From assembly GCA_023251775.1 (NCBI GenBank), contig JAHEYC010000021.1, positions 1-43,940 of the forward strand: a stretch of 43,940 nucleotides of DNA, in the 5' to 3' direction. Below are positions 35,527 to 41,673 of this stretch, in pieces. Each line of letters begins with the position of its first letter. The stretch's first letter is position 1. Source of the stretch: Sphingobacteriaceae bacterium (GTDB lineage: Bacteria; Bacteroidota; Bacteroidia; B-17B0; Aurantibacillaceae). The notes under the pieces are model-generated. The model was not told where the DNA came from. It did no database searches and saw nothing but the letters and a program-made list of their open reading frames with translations. The position numbers were made by a program, and so were the translations under genes.

Positions 35527-36519
35527 TTATTTTGTGATCCGAAATAATTTCCCGTTCGAACTACTCATCACCATTTTCCCTGTTTTATCTTGTACAACCG
35601 AAAGCAGATCGGCTTTTGTGATCGAGGAATATTCTTTGAATGTTTGTCCGTCTTCACTGCTTATCACCAAACCTTCGCTTCCAACGGCCCAGCCTTTGTT
35701 GGCATCAACAAAACAAATACTATTGAAATGAATTCTTTTCTTGGTTGTTTTATTTGGTTTTAAAAGTGTCTTCCAACTGCTGCCACCATCATCTGTTTTG
35801 TAAATTCCGCCATCATATCCACATGTAAAACCAATTTGCGAATTCACCGTTGAGGAAGATGTAAAAAAATCTCCCGAAAATTCCATCGGTGAATAGTTAT
35901 AACCATGATCTTGCGTGCGGTAAGAATTTCCGTATCCCGCCAAAACAAAATTCTCATGTGTAAAATTCAAACCCGTTCTAAATTCATGATCAAAATGCCA
36001 AACCCAACGCATGGTATTATTCTCGAACCAAAGTGCATTTCCGTTATGATAATTTTCTCCGCCTACCATCATCAATAAATTATAATTCCCAAAAATGCAA
36101 CGTAATGGTGTGTGATTAAAATATTGCAGACCTATAGTTGCAAAACTTACTTCGGTCCAGCTATTTCCATTGTTAGCACTTCGCAAAACCAATAGATCAT
36201 CACCGCAACAATACGCAATGGTATCATTCACAAAATTGATATCGTACAAACATTTTCCTTGAGTATTTATAATGAGCTGCCAGGTCTTACCTGCATCTTT
36301 GGTTCTGTAAATAAAACCATTCTCATTTTTTTTACCGCCGCAAATAAAACCTGTGTTTGCATCCAGCCAAGCGCTTTTATGAATGGCTTGCTGTGTAGGT
36401 GTTGTAAGCTCTTCGGGCTCTAAACTGCTTGTTTTTTTGCTCTTTTTACAGGCGCTAAAAGCAGCTGTCAAAAGCAGAGCAAATAGCCCCAAAAACCCTA
36501 TGAAAAGCCTTATTTTCAA
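35527..36519 (-). CDS. Lipoprotein with Ycf48/BNR-type beta-propeller repeats
   Basis: A 330-residue protein with a signal peptide and a relaxed lipobox (FSAC followed by KK). Aspartate-box-like repeats are visible: TKDAGKTW, SANNGNSW, TDDGGSSW and SEDGQTF, each about 60-90 residues apart, with GFICGG, AYCCG, GFTCG and GWAVG strands between them. This is the pattern of Ycf48-like/sialidase-like propellers. Such Bacteroidota lipoproteins are surface or periplasmic and of unknown binding partner; photosystem assembly does not apply here. It is a single gene, reading away from the tRNA promoter. Confidence 0.8.
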   Translation of the reverse strand: MKIRLFIGFLGLFALLLTAAFSACKKSKKTSSLEPEELTTPTQQAIHKSAWLDANTGFICGGKKNENGFIYRTKDAGKTWQLIINTQGKCLYDINFVNDTIAYCCGDDLLVLRSANNGNSWTEVSFATIGLQYFNHTPLRCIFGNYNLLMMVGGENYHNGNALWFENNTMRWVWHFDHEFRTGLNFTHENFVLAGYGNSYRTQDHGYNYSPMEFSGDFFTSSSTVNSQIGFTCGYDGGIYKTDDGGSSWKTLLKPNKTTKKRIHFNSICFVDANKGWAVGSEGLVISSEDGQTFKEYSSITKADLLSVVQDKTGKMVMSSSNGKLFRITK

Positions 36520-36553
36520 CAGGTTAAATATACTTAGAGGACTCGTATTTTTT

Positions 36554-36584
36554 TTGGGGGGTTATCAAATTTTATTTACATTTG
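36554..36584 (+). promoter_or_regulatory. Promoter of the tRNA locus
   Basis: TTG (36554-36556), 20 bases, then TACATTTG (36577-36584) is an exact TTG / TAnnTTTG promoter. Transcription would start near 36591, upstream of the tRNA-like repeats. Confidence 0.7.
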
Positions 36585-36622
36585 CACTCCCCAATGAAAG
36601 GGCTTCGGCCTGATCAATGGAA

Positions 36623-36758
36623 AAGCGAATTAGCTCTCCCGATAATTATCGGGATGGTAGAGCGAAACAGAGTAGTGACTTAATCACTAAAAGCGAATTA
36701 GCTCTCCCGATAATTATCGGGATGGTAGAGCGAAACAGAGTAGTGACTTAATCACTAA
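36623..36758 (+). repeat. Two exact 68-bp tandem copies of a tRNA-derived sequence with a palindrome in the D-loop
   Basis: Units 36623-36690 and 36691-36758 are identical. Each reads GCGAATTAGCTC, then the perfect 18-base palindrome TCCCGATAATTATCGGGA (36637-36654, 36705-36722), then TGGTAGAGCG. The flanking parts match the D-arm of the intact tRNA-Gly that follows at 36762, whose D-loop has AGT at the palindrome's place. The second half (TAGTGACTTAATCACTA) forms a short hairpin but not a normal anticodon arm, and no T-arm is present. These are therefore not functional tRNAs by ordinary rules. Confidence 0.8.
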
Positions 36759-36761
36759 AAA

Positions 36762-36834
36762 GCGAAAGTAGCTCAGTTGGTAGAGCGTAACCTTGCCAAG
36801 GTTAAGGTCGCGGGTTCGAGACCCGTCTTTCGCT
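36762..36834 (+). tRNA. tRNA-Gly (anticodon GCC)
   Basis: Full cloverleaf of 73 bases: acceptor GCGAAAG/CTTTCGC, D-arm AGCTC/GAGC, anticodon stem TAACC/GGTTA with loop TTGCCAA (GCC at 36795-36797), T-arm with GTTCGAGAC, discriminator T. CCA is not encoded. It is preceded by the tandem tRNA-like repeats. Confidence 0.97.
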
Positions 36835-36837
36835 CTT

Positions 36838-36863
36838 AAACCCTCTCTTTAGAGAGGGTTTTT
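36838..36863 (+). terminator. Terminator-like hairpin between the two tRNA genes
   Basis: The stem AAACCCTCTC / GAGAGGGTTT with a TTTA loop is followed by TT and an A-rich stretch. It may end or attenuate transcription after tRNA-Gly; no second promoter is obvious before tRNA-Leu. Confidence 0.7.
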
Positions 36864-36888
36864 AAATAAGGACCACAACAAGCAACAT

Positions 36889-36973
36889 GCCTCTGTGGTG
36901 GAATTGGTAGACACGCAGGACTTAAAATCCTGTGGCCTTAACAGCTGTGCGGGTTCAAGTCCCGCCGGAGGTA
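36889..36973 (+). tRNA. tRNA-Leu (anticodon TAA)
   Basis: An 85-base class II tRNA with a long variable arm. The acceptor GCCTCTG pairs with CGGAGGT (two wobble pairs), the anticodon stem is CAGGA/TCCTG with loop CTTAAAA (TAA at 36923-36925), the T-arm is GCGGG-TTCAAGT-CCCGC, and the discriminator is A. CCA is not encoded. Confidence 0.96.
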
Positions 36974-36992
36974 CTAAAAGGGTTCTTATTCT

Positions 36993-37020
36993 AAACCTCT
37001 CAGTAATGAGAGGTTTTTTT
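36993..37020 (+). terminator. Rho-independent terminator after tRNA-Leu
   Basis: The stem AAACCTCTCA / TGAGAGGTTT with a GTAA loop is followed by a T run. The next 145 bases, up to the lipoprotein gene at 37167, show no feature I can support. Confidence 0.85.
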
Positions 37021-37166
37021 ATGGAGTACAACATAGGTACAACATTTCATATTGTGGCTTTATAAAAGAGCCTCAATAAATAGAATTAACAAACCATGGC
37101 CTAATTATTGCCTAATTTATTCTCGATATTTTTCGCTATTTTTAATCATCTCATAAAATCAATACT

Positions 37167-37688
37167 ATGAATAGATCTACACGTATGATCATTGTAACAG
37201 GAGCACTCATTTGCGCTCTTGGAATTTTATTCTCGGCCTGTAAAAAGGAAGAGATACCCGGGCCAAAAGGTGATCCCGGAACTCCTGGAATTGGTGGCAA
37301 CTCCAACATTGTTTCTACAAATAGTTTTGTGATCAATAGCGCAGCATGGATATCGGATACTGTTGCTCAATGCATGAAAGTAACTCTTAGCTTCACAGCA
37401 CTTACGCAAGATGTGGTAGATAAGGGCGGGGTAAAAGTGTATAAACAAGTAGGCACAGTTTGGTCGGAATTACCATTAACTACAACCGATCTTTTTACGC
37501 AATATGGTTTTGATGTAGGCAATCTGTATTTGAATTATATAAACATTGAAGGCGGAATGCCCGGAACTCCTCCCGCAACTGAAAGATATCGTTTGACCAT
37601 TCTTTCGGAAGTGCAAAGAACGGCATTTCCCCAAGGGAATTCTGAAAATTATGTGGGAATTAAAAACATAAGACCAATAGTTAAGTAA
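37167..37688 (+). CDS. Lipoprotein with short collagen-like motif (first of a pair)
   Basis: A 173-residue protein: signal peptide, lipobox LFSAC with Lys-Lys after the cysteine, then three to four Gly-x-y triplets (GPKGDPGTPG) and a compact beta-rich domain of about 120 residues (VYKQVGTVWSELPL, YLNYINIEGG). The triplets are too few for a stable triple helix alone. Small lipoproteins of this design are frequent in Bacteroidota, with no known role. The next gene encodes a shorter homolog 16 bases downstream, so the two form an operon of tandem paralogs. Confidence 0.82.
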   Translation: MNRSTRMIIVTGALICALGILFSACKKEEIPGPKGDPGTPGIGGNSNIVSTNSFVINSAAWISDTVAQCMKVTLSFTALTQDVVDKGGVKVYKQVGTVWSELPLTTTDLFTQYGFDVGNLYLNYINIEGGMPGTPPATERYRLTILSEVQRTAFPQGNSENYVGIKNIRPIVK

Positions 37689-37704
37689 AAAAACAAGATC
37701 CAAG

Positions 37705-38136
37705 ATGATGAGTTATTCGAATATAAAAACATTTTTTTTGGTGATATCCTTTTTACTATTGGGATCTACATCTTGCAAAAAAGATGTTGCCGGTCCTAAA
37801 GGCGACGCGGGTACTCCCGGTAAAAAGGGAAACTTAAAACAATCGGAGCGATCATTTACTGTACAAGCTTCTTCATGGATAAATAACAGTGGTTTTTGGA
37901 CAGCCAATGTTTACTTTCCTGAGATCACAACAGATGTATTATCAAAAGGAGAAGTTAAAGTATATATGAAAATTGGTACACAATGGTGGAGTTTACCTTA
38001 CGCCGTTGGTGATATTATGATGCATCAAACATTTGAATTCGAATATCTCCATTTAGAATATTCAAAGATCCACGGTATACCGCCAAGTTCACCCGGACAA
38101 GTAACTTTTCGAGTGATGATATTACAACCCGTTTGA
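37705..38136 (+). CDS. Lipoprotein with short collagen-like motif (second of a pair)
   Basis: A 143-residue paralog of the 37167 product. The lipobox is GSTSC followed by KK, then GPKGDAGTPGKKG and the same beta domain (FTVQASSWIN, GEVKVYMKIGTQWWSLPYAVGD, PSSPGQVTFRVMIL). It lacks about 20 C-terminal residues of its partner. A second Met follows directly (37708), so the start is uncertain by one codon. A gene-less palindromic element lies 40 bases after its stop. Function unknown. Confidence 0.8.
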   Translation: MMSYSNIKTFFLVISFLLLGSTSCKKDVAGPKGDAGTPGKKGNLKQSERSFTVQASSWINNSGFWTANVYFPEITTDVLSKGEVKVYMKIGTQWWSLPYAVGDIMMHQTFEFEYLHLEYSKIHGIPPSSPGQVTFRVMILQPV

Positions 38137-38175
38137 TAGAAAGAATTTATAGCAGCTCAGCTTCCGGTGTTTTTT

Positions 38176-38318
38176 AGCCACGAATTTCACTAATTATCAC
38201 GAATCTGTGTTTAATTAGATTTCACAAATCTAAACGCAAGCTCTATTCTATTAACACATATAGATTAGTGAAATTAAATAACACATATAGATCGGTGCAA
38301 ACTCGTGAAATTCGTGGC
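38176..38318. repeat. Gene-less palindromic element related to the GxxExxY element (copy D)
   Basis: A 143-base imperfect palindrome from AGCCACGAATTTCAC to GAAATTCGTGGC. Its left arm contains TTTCACAAATCTAAACGC, matching the inner left box of the GxxExxY element (TTTCACTAAACTAAACGC at 666-683), which is directly followed there by the gene. Its right arm has the AGATTAGTGAAATT box at 38262 and a weaker one at 38289. It looks like the two ends of the GxxExxY element joined without the gene. A short hairpin CTCGGCGAAGCCGAG follows at 38331. Nothing else is seen in this 306-base gap. Confidence 0.75.
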
Positions 38319-38443
38319 AAAATACATCACCTCGGCGAAGCCGAGTCATTTAAAATTCTTCAATACTTATTTTCATGAAAGTGTTTTTTGATCGGAGCAT
38401 TCTTTATATTTACGCTTAAAGTTTTTGCGGCCATAAAATAAAA

Positions 38444-39262
38444 ATGGAGATCGTCGGTTACATAGCATCAATTATTATTGGCATCACTCTTGGGCTTATA
38501 GGCGGTGGTGGATCAATACTCACCGTTCCTGTTTTAGTTTATTTATTTGGTGTAGAACCAATGATGGCTACCGCATATTCGTTGTTCGTAGTTGGAACAA
38601 GTAGTTTGGTTGGAGCATTTCCAAAATACAAACAAGGCTTGATAAGTTTAAAGACAGCTATTGTTTTTGGAATTCCTTCCATTATAGGCGTATTTGCTAC
38701 ACGTAAATTTATTGTGCCTGCAATTCCTACGGATGTATTTCACTTGGGCGACTATGTAGTAACAAAATCAATTCTGATGATGGTATTGTTCGCCATTTTA
38801 ATGGTGGCTGCATCTGTATCGATGATCCGCGAGAAAAAAAATAAAACAATTAGTACCGAAGCAGAAGAGCAAAAATTTAATTATCCCATGATCATTCTCG
38901 AAGGTTTAATTGTTGGAGTTTTAACCGGACTAGTGGGCGCAGGAGGTGGATTTTTAATTATTCCCGCTTTAGTGATGTTGAGTAAACTCCCAATGAAAAT
39001 GGCGGTTGGCACTTCCTTATTAATTATTGCAGCAAAATCATTGATAGGATTCATGGGTGACATTTCAACTCACGCAGCAAAAATGGATTGGAAATTATTA
39101 ATGATCGTCACAACTTTATCTATTGGCGGGATCTTTATTGGTAATGCCTTTTCTAAAAAAGTGGATGGCGATAAACTAAAAAAAGGATTTGGTTGGTTTG
39201 TATTGGTAATGGGAGTTTACATTATCGTGAATGAGTTATTTCTTAAAACAGGAAGTCATTAG
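38444..39262 (+). CDS. TauE/SafE family membrane permease (sulfite exporter-like)
   Basis: A 272-residue membrane protein with about eight hydrophobic segments in two similar halves. Each half starts with a glycine-rich helix: GLIGGGGSILTVPVLVYL near 18-35 and GLVGAGGGFLIIPALVML near 165-182. This internal duplication is the signature of the TauE/SafE (DUF81) family, which moves organic or inorganic sulfur anions across the inner membrane. The substrate cannot be told. It is a single gene, separated by a shared terminator from the convergent T9SS gene. Confidence 0.92.
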   Translation: MEIVGYIASIIIGITLGLIGGGGSILTVPVLVYLFGVEPMMATAYSLFVVGTSSLVGAFPKYKQGLISLKTAIVFGIPSIIGVFATRKFIVPAIPTDVFHLGDYVVTKSILMMVLFAILMVAASVSMIREKKNKTISTEAEEQKFNYPMIILEGLIVGVLTGLVGAGGGFLIIPALVMLSKLPMKMAVGTSLLIIAAKSLIGFMGDISTHAAKMDWKLLMIVTTLSIGGIFIGNAFSKKVDGDKLKKGFGWFVLVMGVYIIVNELFLKTGSH

Positions 39263-39287
39263 AATTATTTTTTAGAACTTGTAACTA

Positions 39288-39322
39288 ATAAAAAAGCCCT
39301 CGCGTTTGCATGGGCTTTTTTA
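39288..39322. terminator. Bidirectional terminator between convergent genes
   Basis: AAAAAGCCC (39291-39299) pairs with GGGCTTTTT (39312-39320); T runs lie on both strands. It serves the permease (+) and the T9SS protein (-). Confidence 0.85.
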
Positions 39323-39335
39323 ATAAGATCTTAGA

Positions 39336-40211
39336 CTATTGATCCAATTTTATTTTCTGACTTAATATCGCTTCACCAACTTTTAGTTTATACACATAAA
39401 CTCCTGCAGATAATGACTCTAAATTAATTTGTTTTTGTCCTTGCTCAACGGTAGCATGGTAAACTTTATTTCCTAACATATCGTAAATGGTAAGATCAGA
39501 ATTTTGAGTTAAGGCCTCTTTCAAATATAATGAACTTGCATAGCTGTATATTTTTGCCATACTGGTTTGACTTTGAACAATACCTGTTGAAGGAACAGTA
39601 TAGTAGATCGTCACAACCGGTGTTGGATTTGGTGTTAAGCTAAACGAGTTATTTAAAAGAATAGCGGTTGACTCATTTTTATACGGATAGTGCGCCATGT
39701 AAATTGCTAATCCAAATTCGGTGGAGTTAACATCACCGGGAGTGATACTGCTTACACCCCAAGTATCGGTTGGTGTTCCATACAATTTAGTTCTTCCGCT
39801 TCCCGGACTGGTTAATGTAGAAGTACCTAAAATACCTGTAGCATGATTGGTTCCTACTTCTAAACCATTAATAAGTAATTTAATGGTTGTATCTCTAGGA
39901 TTTGCTGTCCACGTTGTACCGGTAACCATTGATGAATAGGTAATGTTAGCAGTAATTCCTACAATGGTTGCGTTTACCGGAACAGAAAAACTGAAATTGC
40001 TTAGGTTCAAACCTTTTGAAAAGGCAAATAAGAAACCTTGCGGTAAATTACAATCGGCAAGGGGAGTAGTGATGGTCCAGCTATAACTGCCCACGGCTGT
40101 TGTACTATTTAATACACTTGCCGGTGATTTGGTTGTTGACAATTGTGCAACACCTTTGTAGCTGCAAAAAAGTAATGAGCTTAAAAATAAAGTAGTAAAA
40201 AGTTTTTTCAT
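39336..40211 (-). CDS. Secreted protein with T9SS type A sorting domain
   Basis: A 291-residue protein: signal peptide (MKKLFTTLFLSSLLFCSYKGVAQ), a beta-sandwich-like domain of about 180 residues (with VNATIVGITANITYSS and SVLNSTTAVGSYSWTITTP), and a C-terminal type A sorting domain of about 70 residues (LTIYDMLGNKVYHATV, LSAGVYVYKLKVGE, QKIKL). It should be exported by T9SS to the surface. The N-terminal domain resembles those found in surface proteins of sediment bacteria but I cannot name it. It is transcribed alone. Confidence 0.82.
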   Translation of the reverse strand: MKKLFTTLFLSSLLFCSYKGVAQLSTTKSPASVLNSTTAVGSYSWTITTPLADCNLPQGFLFAFSKGLNLSNFSFSVPVNATIVGITANITYSSMVTGTTWTANPRDTTIKLLINGLEVGTNHATGILGTSTLTSPGSGRTKLYGTPTDTWGVSSITPGDVNSTEFGLAIYMAHYPYKNESTAILLNNSFSLTPNPTPVVTIYYTVPSTGIVQSQTSMAKIYSYASSLYLKEALTQNSDLTIYDMLGNKVYHATVEQGQKQINLESLSAGVYVYKLKVGEAILSQKIKLDQ

Positions 40212-40232
40212 ATTTTGGTTTTAAATTTCCAG

Positions 40233-40240
40233 CAAAATTA
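40233..40240 (-). promoter_or_regulatory. Possible -7 box of the 39336-40211 gene
   Basis: On the minus strand this reads TAATTTTG, matching TAnnTTTG, 22 bases before the ATG. No TTG is found at the usual distance, so the promoter is only partly supported. Confidence 0.35.
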
Positions 40241-40348
40241 TAGGAATTTAAGAACTGTGGTTAGTAAAAGAGTGAGTGGCTAAAACAAATGAGTGAATAG
40301 TGTTTTAGAGCAGTTCAGCTATAAAGAAGATAATTTTTATAAATGCGT

Positions 40349-41509
40349 TTAGTGAAAGACCACAAGTTTTTTCACCGACCTGCTGTGGCCTGATAATAAT
40401 TCTAAAAAGTAGATCCCGTTTGGCAGCGTTTGAACATCAATAGAACCATGCAATTTATCAGAGAGTATCATCTTACCTTTAGTATCTAGTAATTTATAAA
40501 CAACAGTTTCATTTGTGTTCTCATAACTCACAACTAATTTATCGGAGCATGGATTTGGATAGATATAAAATGAATTTAAAAGTGAGTTCTCATTAAGTCC
40601 TGCAGGATTCTCGTTGATCACACCAACAGCGTCAAGATCAAATCCGCTGCTTCCAAATGCAGTGGGAAAAGGATCATTCACGGGATTCGTATTCATATCA
40701 TACGTGGCGAGCGACGGCGTAATGCTTCCAACAACATCAATGATCTTTATATGGGTTATAGCATTTACATTTAAGCCCGGCGTGTTTTTTAATTCTTCCA
40801 GATCAAATGGTGTTCCGTAATTTACTCTATATTTTCCTGCTAGATTATTTAGCTTGGTACAATCCAATGGATCAAATGCGCCAACTTGCGTTGTGAATTG
40901 TGTATTGGATGTTGCCTGAAATCGAAAAAAGTTTGTCCCATCACTACTTACTTCCACAAATGCCAATTCCAAAAAATTATCAGCAAAACCATTTTCAAAA
41001 ACAGCGAAATCGTTTCCCGTTCCGTTTTTGATACTATTTGAAAATGTAAGAATAGCAATGCCTCCATCACCCAAACTTACAATAGGATTAACCCCTGCTT
41101 TTAATGTTCCGTTATCATCAATACCAACCGTAGCTGTTCCTAAAGAAGTATTTGAAGCATCTTGCCAACCGCGCGTAACGGTGCAAGTTTTTGCCCAAGC
41201 TACAAATGCGATGCTGTCTTTATGCATGGCCGATGTATTTGTAGAACCCGGTGCAGCGTGAAATTGTCCAAAGCACAATGAGTTCATCATTATGAACAAA
41301 ATGATAAGTGGTGTGATCTTAGAAGGGTTATTTATAAGTTCAATGATGCAATTGCTGCATAAGCATGATTTGAATTTGCTTCTCATATAGTTTAAAATTT
41401 TGTCGGGAATAGTTAAGGATGTACAAAAACAATTCTTGATATCATTTGCTTTACAGATGAAAGGGTTAGCGCAACTTGGACAATATATGAACTGATCTTT
41501 TTTTTCCAT
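40349..41509 (-). CDS. T9SS type A surface protein with N-terminal Cys-rich CWC domain
   Basis: A 386-residue protein with an unusual order. Residues 9-60 carry eight cysteines in the Cys_rich_CWC pattern (CPSC at 10-13, then C19, CFC at 27-29, CLC at 49-51 and C54). Residues 65-81 are a signal-peptide-like hydrophobic stretch (ITPLIILFIMMNSLCFG) that ends before QFHAAPG. The main domain (FAVFENGF, LELAFVEVSSDG) and a type A sorting domain (FYIYPNPCSDKLVV, LPNGIYFLELL) follow. The CWC part thus precedes the export signal in one continuous frame. It may be a gene fusion, or the signal peptide may have a very long n-region. Function unknown. Confidence 0.8.
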   Translation of the reverse strand: MEKKDQFIYCPSCANPFICKANDIKNCFCTSLTIPDKILNYMRSKFKSCLCSNCIIELINNPSKITPLIILFIMMNSLCFGQFHAAPGSTNTSAMHKDSIAFVAWAKTCTVTRGWQDASNTSLGTATVGIDDNGTLKAGVNPIVSLGDGGIAILTFSNSIKNGTGNDFAVFENGFADNFLELAFVEVSSDGTNFFRFQATSNTQFTTQVGAFDPLDCTKLNNLAGKYRVNYGTPFDLEELKNTPGLNVNAITHIKIIDVVGSITPSLATYDMNTNPVNDPFPTAFGSSGFDLDAVGVINENPAGLNENSLLNSFYIYPNPCSDKLVVSYENTNETVVYKLLDTKGKMILSDKLHGSIDVQTLPNGIYFLELLSGHSRSVKKLVVFH

Positions 41510-41589
41510 ATCACAAAATCATTTCGCGGAAGTACATTGTGCGAAACCGAAATTTTAGTTTTTTGGTATTACAACAGCAATACCTTTGA

Positions 41590-41597
41590 CAAATATA
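41590..41597 (-). promoter_or_regulatory. Possible -7 box of the 40349-41509 gene
   Basis: On the minus strand this reads TATATTTG (TAnnTTTG). The transcript would start near 41583 with a leader of about 75 bases that opens with the hairpin GGTATT / AATACC (41565-41584). No TTG lies at the standard distance. Confidence 0.35.
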
Positions 41598-41624
41598 ATG
41601 AATCAAACAAAAAGTATCGGAAAT

Positions 41625-41657
41625 AAAAAAGCCCTGACGATAACGTCAGGGCTTTTA
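41625..41657 (-). terminator. Terminator of the Omp28-like gene
   Basis: AAAAGCCCTGACG (41627-41639) pairs with CGTCAGGGCTTTT (41644-41656). On the minus strand a T-rich tail follows. It lies 17 bases after the stop of the gene ending at 41674. Confidence 0.88.
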
Positions 41658-41673
41658 ATATTAAGAGGTCTTA

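Noticed and set aside
36849-37034. Minus-strand open frame containing GLEPAQLLRPQDFKSCVS
   Set aside because: It is the antisense of tRNA-Leu, a well-known false protein that appears wherever this tRNA is translated on the wrong strand.
36889-37166. Attachment site of an integrated element at tRNA-Leu
   Set aside because: No integrase gene and no repeat of the tRNA 3' end is found downstream within the window.
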